Assembly: GCA_964648415.1 (NCBI GenBank)
Contig: CAZYOC010000205.1
Location: 1-8,082, forward strand
DNA from: G963669175 sp964648415
GTDB taxonomy: Bacteria > Electryoneota > Electryoneia > Electryoneales > Electryoneaceae
Direction of reading: 5' to 3'
Length of the DNA: 8,082 bases
Below, one piece after another: positions 1 through 5,357 of the stretch; position 1 is the first letter of the stretch; every line of letters begins with the position of its first letter. Below the pieces are notes generated by a model. It was not told where the DNA came from and did no database searches. It saw nothing but the letters and a program-made list of their open reading frames with translations. The translations under genes were made by a program, and so were the position numbers.

Positions 1-77
1 ACATTTTGTATTCTTGCACCTTGTCTGGATTCCAGCCTTCGCTGGAATGAGATCGCTTCCTATTGTGCAACAGCCTG
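1..77 (+). repeat. REP-like hairpin repeat, left copy (inverted relative to 7942-8018)
   Basis: This stretch matches the reverse complement of 7942-8018. Over 9-77 against 7942-8010 I count 60 of 69 identical positions, and similarity continues to base 1, so the element may extend out of the window. Its core is a perfect 8-bp stem, ATTCCAGC (29-36) and GCTGGAAT (41-48), around a 4-base loop. The right copy keeps the stem with a paired change (A-T here, C-G there), which points to selection on the fold. It resembles the widespread proteobacterial family with the core ATTCCCGC-N4-GCGGGAAT. It starts the 3' flank of pseC, ending 8 nt before that gene's stop codon, and has no T-run that would make it a clear terminator. 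Confidence 0.8.
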
Positions 78-85
78 TATAAGTC

Positions 86-1219
86 TTACCCAACCGCATC
101 CCGCACTTCTTGGATTACCGTATCTATATCTGCATCCGTCAACGCGGGAAACATCGGCAGCGACAGGATTTCCTCGTAGGCCTCCTCTGCTGCCGGACAA
201 AGTCCCGGTCCGGTCTGGAGATGGGTACGGTACCAGGGATGCAGATGGACCGGGATGTAGTGGACATTGACACCGATCCCGCGTTCCCGCAGCCGGGCGT
301 ACAACTCATCGCGGGTCACACCGGCCTGCTGTGCGTTCACCCGCACGACATAGAGGTGGTACGCGTGTTCCACTGCGGCGTCCAGTCCAAGCGGGGATAT
401 GCCGGGAAGATCCGCGAATGCCTGGTCATACCGAGCTGCGATTTCACGGCGGCGTTTCAGCCAGGCGGGCAGGTTCTCGAGCTGACTCAGGCCGAGGGCG
501 GCCTGGATGTCGGTCAGACGGTAGTTCAGGCCCAGGTCGACCATTTCGTAATACCAGGTTCCGGCGTTGCTGCGCGCGCGGGCGTCGGTGTCGATCCCGT
601 GGTTCCGAAACCGCCGCATTGCGGCTGCCAGGTCGGGATCGTCGGTGACAATCATCCCGCCTTCGCCGGTGGTGATGTGTTTGACCGGATGAAAGGAGAA
701 GCAGGTCATGTCGGCGAGCGCGCCGACCTTTTTACCGCCGCGGGTCGCACCGGGCGCATGGCAGGCGTCGGCGATCAGCAGCAGGTTGTGTTTGTCGGCG
801 AGAGCTCGCAGGGCGTTATAGTTCGCCGGCTGGCCGGCGTAATCCACCGCCGTGATGGCGCGGGTTTTTTCGGTGATCAGTTCCTCAACCTTGTCGGGAT
901 CGAGCAGGAGGGTATCGCTTCGCACATCCGCAAAGCGTGGCGTCGCGCCGAGATGGACCAGCGTGTTGGCGGTGGCGGCGAAGGTCATGGGCGGGACGAT
1001 CCCCTCGTCGCCCGGGCCGAATCCCGCGGCGGCGCAGGCGCTGTGCAACGCGGCGGTGCCGCTGGATACGGCTACCGCGTACTTCGCTCCGACCGTCTCG
1101 GCAAACGCCGTCTCAAACCGGTCAACTGTTGGTCCGGTGGTTAGCCATGAGGAATGGAGAACGTTGACTACGGCCTGCACGTCGTTCCGGCTGATGCTCT
1201 GCCGCCCGTAGGGGATCAT
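86..1219 (-). CDS. pseC: PseC, UDP-4-amino-4,6-dideoxy-N-acetyl-beta-L-altrosamine transaminase
   Basis: This is a PLP-dependent aminotransferase of the DegT/DnrJ/EryC1 family, cytoplasmic. In the known pathway PseC aminates C4 of the PseB product, the second step toward pseudaminic acid. Visible marks are a start of PseC type (MIPYGRQSIS), the phosphate-binding VSSGTAALH near residues 51-59, PPMTFAATAN near 76-85, DACHAPGA near 151-158 (the Asp that pairs with the PLP nitrogen) and SFHPVKHITTGEGG near 175-188, with K180 as the predicted Schiff-base lysine. The length of 377 residues is normal for the family. The ATG lies inside the 3' end of pseB in a different frame, with a purine-rich GAAGGGAAG just upstream, so translation is probably coupled to pseB. 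The adjacent pseB makes PseC much more likely than a related sugar aminotransferase. Confidence 0.93.
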   Translation of the reverse strand: MIPYGRQSISRNDVQAVVNVLHSSWLTTGPTVDRFETAFAETVGAKYAVAVSSGTAALHSACAAAGFGPGDEGIVPPMTFAATANTLVHLGATPRFADVRSDTLLLDPDKVEELITEKTRAITAVDYAGQPANYNALRALADKHNLLLIADACHAPGATRGGKKVGALADMTCFSFHPVKHITTGEGGMIVTDDPDLAAAMRRFRNHGIDTDARARSNAGTWYYEMVDLGLNYRLTDIQAALGLSQLENLPAWLKRRREIAARYDQAFADLPGISPLGLDAAVEHAYHLYVVRVNAQQAGVTRDELYARLRERGIGVNVHYIPVHLHPWYRTHLQTGPGLCPAAEEAYEEILSLPMFPALTDADIDTVIQEVRDAVG

Positions 1220-2249
1220 GGTGCTTCCCTTCGTACATCTCGTCGGTCAGGAGTGTGAGGTCCTCCACGTCCAGCCAGTCGCTGTTGGTGTTGGAGGCGT
1301 AGTAGAAGCCCTCCCGGATCGCCTCGGCGTCGGTGAAGTTGCCGGGCTTCCACCAGGGATGGGCGGGCTGGACAATGATCATGTCGTCGTAGGAAAGGGA
1401 GTGCCGCGCTTCATCCTCACCCAGCAGCAGCTCGTGCAGCTTTTCGCCGGGACGGATGCCGATCAGGTCGATCTCGCATTCCGGGGCCACCGTACGGGCC
1501 AGGTCGGTCAATTTCATCGAGGGGATCTTGGGCACGAAGATCTCGCCGCCGTGCATCAACGCCAGCGTACGGATCACGAAACGCACACCTTGCGCCAGGG
1601 TCAGCCAGAACCGCGTCATCCGGGTGTCGGTGATGGTGATCTTGCCGGTCTTGCGTTGCTGGCGGAAGACCGGGATAACGCTGCCCCGGCTGCCGACCAC
1701 GTTGCCGTAACGCACACAACTGAAGCGCGTCCCATCGGGACCGGAGTAACTGTTGGACTGGATGAACAGTTTCTCCGACACCAACTTGGTGGCTCCGTAG
1801 AGGTTGATGGGGTTGACCGCTTTATCGGTGCTGAGAGCGATCACCCGTTTGACTTTCATGTCCAGGGCGGCGTCAATCACGTTTCTCGCGCCCATGACAT
1901 TGGTCATCACCGCTTCGATTGGGTTGTACTCGCAGGCGGGGACCTGTTTCATGGCCGCAGCGTGGACCACGATGTCCACGTTGCGCATGGCGCGGGTGAG
2001 GCGTTCCTGGTCACGGACATCGCCGATGAAATACCGCAGGCTGGGGTGATCGAACCCGTTCATCCGCATCTCGTGCTGTTTCAGCTCGTCACGGCTGAAG
2101 ACAATGACACGGCGCGGGTTGAACTCATCCAGGATTTTCTGGATGAAGCTGCGGCCGAAGGAGCCGGTGCCGCCGGTCACCAGTACACTGGCGCCGTCCA
2201 TCAGTTCCCCGGCGCGCTGCATCTCTGCACGTTCTTTTTGTTCACTCAT
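1122..2249 (-). CDS. pseB: PseB, UDP-N-acetylglucosamine 4,6-dehydratase (inverting)
   Basis: This is a soluble short-chain dehydrogenase of the FlaA1/PseB type. The known reaction turns UDP-GlcNAc into UDP-2-acetamido-2,6-dideoxy-beta-L-arabino-hex-4-ulose, the first step of pseudaminic acid synthesis. Visible features are the NAD(P) glycine motif TGGTGSFG at residues 25-32, HAAAMKQVP near 96-104, STDKAVNPINLYGATK at 140-155 (D142, K143, Y151 and K155 fit the catalytic set) and RYGNVVGSRGSVIP at 180-193. There is no membrane region, unlike the long WbpM/CapD relatives. Two starts are possible. M1 has a good AGAGGA 7 nt upstream, whereas family members usually begin near M17 (MDGASVLVTGG). 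The C-terminus runs about 32 residues past the pseC ATG, in a basic, low-similarity-looking tail read through pseC codons in another frame. Canonical PseB proteins end close to residue 340, so an ancestral stop may have been lost. Confidence 0.93.
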   Translation of the reverse strand: MSEQKERAEMQRAGELMDGASVLVTGGTGSFGRSFIQKILDEFNPRRVIVFSRDELKQHEMRMNGFDHPSLRYFIGDVRDQERLTRAMRNVDIVVHAAAMKQVPACEYNPIEAVMTNVMGARNVIDAALDMKVKRVIALSTDKAVNPINLYGATKLVSEKLFIQSNSYSGPDGTRFSCVRYGNVVGSRGSVIPVFRQQRKTGKITITDTRMTRFWLTLAQGVRFVIRTLALMHGGEIFVPKIPSMKLTDLARTVAPECEIDLIGIRPGEKLHELLLGEDEARHSLSYDDMIIVQPAHPWWKPGNFTDAEAIREGFYYASNTNSDWLDVEDLTLLTDEMYEGKHHDPLRAAEHQPERRAGRSQRSPFLMANHRTNS

Positions 2250-2256
2250 CAGGACG

Positions 2257-2262
2257 TCCTCT
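2257..2262 (-). promoter_or_regulatory. Ribosome binding site for pseB
   Basis: On the minus strand this reads AGAGGA, with 7 nt to the ATG at 2249. It supports the longer start over the internal ATG at residue 17, which is where family homology begins. Confidence 0.55.
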
Positions 2263-2279
2263 TTGCAACCTCGCTGACA

Positions 2280-2299
2280 CCCGGGAGGTTTCTCCCGGG
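2280..2299. repeat. Perfect 8-bp hairpin upstream of pseB
   Basis: CCCGGGAG and CTCCCGGG form an 8-bp stem around the loop GTTT. No T-run follows on either strand, so it is not a standard intrinsic terminator. The flanking minus-strand sequence CGTCATCCCGGCG is typical of dispersed REP-like elements in proteobacteria. It lies 31 nt upstream of the pseB start and could affect the leader mRNA. Confidence 0.6.
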
Positions 2300-2317
2300 C
2301 TACGCGCCGGGATGACG

Positions 2318-2346
2318 AAAAAACCCAGCCTGCAGGGAACGTTTTT
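2318..2346. terminator. Weak, possibly bidirectional terminator-like site
   Basis: Six A residues (2318-2323), then CCC, eight bases and GGG, then a run of five T (2342-2346). Each strand therefore ends in a short T-run, but the GC part of the stem is only 3 bp. On the minus strand it sits after the small sulfotransferase and before pseB, where a terminator or attenuator would make sense. The weak stem keeps confidence low. Confidence 0.2.
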
Positions 2347-2540
2347 GCAAGCCATGTGCCAGAGGGGGAGCGGAGGGTTCACGGTGGCTATTGTATTGTT
2401 ATTTCATGTCATAACTGCTATTGCTTCTCTCGTGCAAGGAGCTGATTCGGCTCTGCGGGGCGGTTAAAAAGAGCTCGGTGCGGCAAGGTTTTCACTCGGC
2501 CATGGTAGCACGGGTGTCGCCCCACCGGGGCGTTTGAATA

Positions 2541-2564
2541 ATCCCATCCATTCACAAATGGGAT
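2541..2564. repeat. Short inverted repeat downstream of the small sulfotransferase
   Basis: ATCCCAT (2541-2547) and ATGGGAT (2558-2564) form a perfect 7-bp stem with a 10-nt loop. A second GC-rich hairpin, CGCCCC/GGGGCG with a 3-nt loop, lies next to it at 2518-2532. On the minus strand these lie 55 to 101 nt past the sulfotransferase stop. They may protect the mRNA 3' end, but no T-run follows them. Confidence 0.35.
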
Positions 2565-2618
2565 CCTTCCATCCAAACGGGATCCATTGGGCATCGTGAT
2601 ACCGTCTCGATCAATGCG

Positions 2619-3326
2619 CTACCCGGCCCTCACCGCTTCCGGTTTGTACCCCAGCACTTCCAGCACTTGCCCGGCCTGCTGCTCGATCCAGGCGTTCTCG
2701 TCGGGCGTCAGCACGTTCACCCAATCCCCCGCGATCCCCTTACGGAAGAAGGAGTTCCGGTCTTCCTGACCTTCTTTGCGTTTGGCGAGGGTTTTGAAGG
2801 CGAACTTGTCCAGGGTATCCCGCACCAGAGTCTCGTCAAGCGGCGCGCCCAGCCGCCGGCCCAGCCCCAGCAACGTGTCCACCGGAACCAGCTTCAGATC
2901 CTCGTAGCGCACAATCGCCGCCGGGTTGGTGTTCAGGCCGCCGACAACATGCTCCAGCCATTCCGGGACTCGCTTCTGCAGGTGCTCATGAAAGCCTTTC
3001 CGGTCCTCTTCGATGGTGACATTCCGGCCCTTCTGCTGGTTGAGGTAATAGAAATACGAGACTGCCACATCCCGGACGTCGCGCACGAGATAGATCACCG
3101 GCTCCTGCGCCTGCTGCGCCGATGGAACACGGTGGGTCTTGAGCACCTGTCCCAGCGTGTCCTGGCGGCTGGTGTGAGCATGGCCGCCCTTGACCAGGGA
3201 ACGTTGATACTCGTCACGCGGATGCACCCCCGGCGCGTCCTCGTCGTCGTACACCGTGTTCAGCGAGTACGCCAGCAGGTAGCAGAACCACGTGTTGCCG
3301 CTGCGCGGATAGCCGAGCACTTTCAT
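2619..3326 (-). CDS. Stand-alone sulfotransferase, PAPS-dependent
   Basis: This 235-residue cytosolic-type sulfotransferase (Sulfotransfer_1-like) should move a sulfuryl group from PAPS to a hydroxyl on an unknown acceptor. Signature elements are all present: the 5'-phosphosulfate loop GYPRSGNTW (residues 5-13), LKTHR (62-66) in the region holding the catalytic base, the 3'-phosphate motif YLVRDVRDVAVSYFYY (79-94) and the C-terminal RKGIAGDW (195-202), the RKGxxGDW cofactor loop. There is no signal peptide or membrane segment. The ATG lies 3 nt after the upstream gene's stop and has a strong Shine-Dalgarno sequence, so it belongs to the same mRNA as the two larger genes. The acceptor is probably a sugar or glycan made by this locus, inferred from context. 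Its loop sequences differ from the fused sulfotransferase next door, so the two are not a recent duplication. Confidence 0.9.
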   Translation of the reverse strand: MKVLGYPRSGNTWFCYLLAYSLNTVYDDEDAPGVHPRDEYQRSLVKGGHAHTSRQDTLGQVLKTHRVPSAQQAQEPVIYLVRDVRDVAVSYFYYLNQQKGRNVTIEEDRKGFHEHLQKRVPEWLEHVVGGLNTNPAAIVRYEDLKLVPVDTLLGLGRRLGAPLDETLVRDTLDKFAFKTLAKRKEGQEDRNSFFRKGIAGDWVNVLTPDENAWIEQQAGQVLEVLGYKPEAVRAG

Positions 3327-3329
3327 GGA

Positions 3330-5357
3330 TCAGCTCCTTCCCTCGTTGCCGGTGACTTCGCGGTAGACCTCATCGTAGAGGGCGTTGATCTGCTGCGCGA
3401 CCTTGTTCCAGGCCAGTTCTTCCGCGCGTCGGCGCGCCAGCTTGGAACGTCGCAGCCGCTCGCCGGGATTGGCGCGCAGCGTGTCGATGGCCTGCTTGAA
3501 CGCTTCCGGCGTGGAGGGCGACACTTTCAGGCTCTCGTCGCCTGGCACATACGCCCGTACACCCGGCAGATCGGTCGCCACCACCGGAACGCCGCTGGCG
3601 ATCCCTTCCAGGATGGCGTTGTTCACCGTGGAGCCGTGCAGCGGAAGGACGACCAGGTCGGCGGTATGGTACAACGCCGCCAGGTCGTCGTCCGGGATGC
3701 CGTGATGCACCGTCACATTGCCCGGATGCGACTTGTTCGCCTGGCCCGCGCTGACGATATGAAACTCGATCCCCGGATCGCCCTCGTACAACGCCGCGAT
3801 GTTGTCCAGCGTGTCGTAGTCGCGCAGCCAGCTACCCACCGTGAGGCAACGGAAGCGCGCGTTCGGGTCTGTCCCGGGTTCTGCGGCGGGATGGAAAAAC
3901 CCGGTGTCCACGCCATGCAGAATCATATGCACCTTCTCCTCCGGCAGGTGCTGGAGCAGCCACTGTTTCTGGTCCGGCGCGAGCACCATGACCCGGTCGA
4001 CGTAACGCAGCAGCGGAGGGGGGACCAACGCGCTCAGTTTGTCGGCCGGCTGGTGGAGTGTTACGATTACGGGCAGGCGTTTGCCCGTTTGCGCAAACCG
4101 CTGCGCGATGGCGGGCAGGAACTGAAGCGAGTGTTCGCCGTCGAGATAGTGCAACAGATCGAACTCGCCCTTGAGCCAGGCGCTGAGGGTTCTCGCCTCG
4201 GCGACCAGGTCGTTGGGGTCGTAGGCTTTCGTGCCCAGGGCCTTCGTCAGCCGCTTGATCTCCTGCGCCAGGGTAGGGTCCGCAACCCGGAATTCCCGGT
4301 TGCCCATTTCGACTTGGTCCACGTCTACCCGGACGCTATCTTCAGGCATATGTTTCAGGAACTGATACGACCCGGAATGGTCGGCCAGATGGTTGAAGAC
4401 GGTGTGAATCAAACGGACTCGCAACACATTTGTCCTGTCTTGCTTCTTTGAAGAAGACGGCGCCAACGGTTGGATCGCTGAGGATTGGTTGCTCTCTTGT
4501 GAACCGGCAGCCTGTAATGACGGCTCGTAGCCGTATTTGCCCAGGAGCGGCTCTGCAAATGTCGAGGCGATCTGCAACTCGGTCGTGGTAAATTCACGTT
4601 GCCAGCGTTTCGTGCTTGATGTGGACACTTTCTTTCGTTTGGCCACATCGCGTGACCCGGCTTCCCATTCCGGGAGGTTGTGCGGTTTGTTTTTGTAGTC
4701 GAGGATGGCATCGTCCCAGGCCTCGCCGATGAACTCCAGCACGCCGGTGATGGTCGCCTGCGGGTTGGTGACGAGATCCTCGTAACGGAAATCGTACACG
4801 TCCAGCCCGAACTCTTCCCGCCAGCCCTCGAAGCGGTGCTCCCACTGGACCCAGCGACGCAAAGCGTTGAGGCGCGTGTTGGGCGCGTCACCTTCGGGAT
4901 CCCAGATCACCTTGCCCCAGGTGCGGCGCTCGTTATAGGAAGAGCAGGCGACATCGCGGCCGTCGCGCAGGATGTGTAGCCACAGCGCATCAGGAAACAT
5001 CCTCACCAGTGTCGGGATGTCGCCCATGTGGTTAGGCGTTTTCTCCACCCAGCGGCGCTTGCCCCGGGCGTGGGCGTAGCGGCCCAGCAGCGTGTCGATC
5101 GCCTGGCCCAGGGCGATGGCGGTGTGTTCGGGTTCGATGCCGTCAAAGTTCTTCACCAGCCCGCGACGGTCGTTGTCCAGCGTATCCAGCAGATCCTTAA
5201 ACGACGTCAATTGGCCGTAGCTGCCCATCATCCAGGGCGCTTCCGGACCGACGGCCAAGCCAGGATGGCTGTCCAGCATCACCCTCAGCAGCGTGGTGCC
5301 GCTGCGGGGCAGGCCGACGATGAAGACGGGGCGCGTGGCCGGATTCTGGCTGCTCAT
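3330..5357 (-). CDS. Bifunctional sulfotransferase-GT4 glycosyltransferase fusion
   Basis: The 675-residue product has two enzyme halves. Residues 1-280 form a sulfotransferase (Sulfotransfer_3-like) with the PAPS loop GLPRSGTTLLR (15-25), WVEKTPNHMGD (103-113) and the 3'-phosphate motif HILRDGRDVACSS (128-140). Residues 281-310 are a Ser/Gln-rich linker. Residues 311-675 form a GT-B, GT4-type glycosyltransferase: the N-terminal Rossmann half begins VRLIHTVFNHLADHSGS, the acceptor-side end is VHMILHGVDTGFFHP (476-490) and the sugar-nucleotide site is NAILEGIASGVPVVATDLPG (580-599, with E584 in the expected place). There is no signal peptide. The frame stays open upstream to 5441, but the ATG at 5357 is favoured: homology starts there, it overlaps the upstream stop as ATGA and GGAGGA precedes it by 3 nt. 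The likely role is adding a sugar and sulfating the same glycan, with donor and acceptor unknown. No stop or frameshift separates the halves. Confidence 0.88.
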   Translation of the reverse strand: MSSQNPATRPVFIVGLPRSGTTLLRVMLDSHPGLAVGPEAPWMMGSYGQLTSFKDLLDTLDNDRRGLVKNFDGIEPEHTAIALGQAIDTLLGRYAHARGKRRWVEKTPNHMGDIPTLVRMFPDALWLHILRDGRDVACSSYNERRTWGKVIWDPEGDAPNTRLNALRRWVQWEHRFEGWREEFGLDVYDFRYEDLVTNPQATITGVLEFIGEAWDDAILDYKNKPHNLPEWEAGSRDVAKRKKVSTSSTKRWQREFTTTELQIASTFAEPLLGKYGYEPSLQAAGSQESNQSSAIQPLAPSSSKKQDRTNVLRVRLIHTVFNHLADHSGSYQFLKHMPEDSVRVDVDQVEMGNREFRVADPTLAQEIKRLTKALGTKAYDPNDLVAEARTLSAWLKGEFDLLHYLDGEHSLQFLPAIAQRFAQTGKRLPVIVTLHQPADKLSALVPPPLLRYVDRVMVLAPDQKQWLLQHLPEEKVHMILHGVDTGFFHPAAEPGTDPNARFRCLTVGSWLRDYDTLDNIAALYEGDPGIEFHIVSAGQANKSHPGNVTVHHGIPDDDLAALYHTADLVVLPLHGSTVNNAILEGIASGVPVVATDLPGVRAYVPGDESLKVSPSTPEAFKQAIDTLRANPGERLRRSKLARRRAEELAWNKVAQQINALYDEVYREVTGNEGRS
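3334..3339 (-). promoter_or_regulatory. Strong ribosome binding site of the small sulfotransferase
   Basis: On the minus strand this reads AAGGAG, 7 nt before the ATG at 3326. It lies within the last codons of the preceding fusion gene, so translation of the two is likely coupled. Confidence 0.75.

Larger units (their letters stand above)
2250..2618. other. Gene-free stretch between the small sulfotransferase and pseB
   Basis: These 369 bases hold no credible reading frame. The 60-codon plus-strand frame starting at 2587 mostly overlaps the sulfotransferase and shows no family signal. The stretch contains three small hairpins (2280-2299, 2518-2532, 2541-2564), a weak A-tract/T-tract terminator-like site (2318-2346) and an AT-rich patch at about 2385-2425. 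The gap is where a separate promoter for pseB-pseC would have to lie, but I found no convincing -35/-10 pair. An ATGACA resembling -35 occurs on the minus strand near 2406-2411 without a matching -10 at normal spacing. Confidence 0.6.

Noticed and set aside
110..2315. Long plus-strand frames at 110-1144 and 1218-2315
   Set aside because: They are exact antisense shadows of pseC and pseB, and their products show no family signal.
2385..2425. Promoter for pseB-pseC in the AT-rich patch
   Set aside because: On the minus strand ATGACA resembles -35 and TACAAT resembles -10, but they are only 11 nt apart and no other well-spaced pair was found.
2667..4451. 594-codon open frame on the plus strand
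   Set aside because: It lies antisense to the two sulfotransferase genes, whose minus-strand frames carry clear catalytic motifs. Its product is rich in Arg, His, Gln and Val without any recognisable domain, as expected for a GC-rich antisense shadow.
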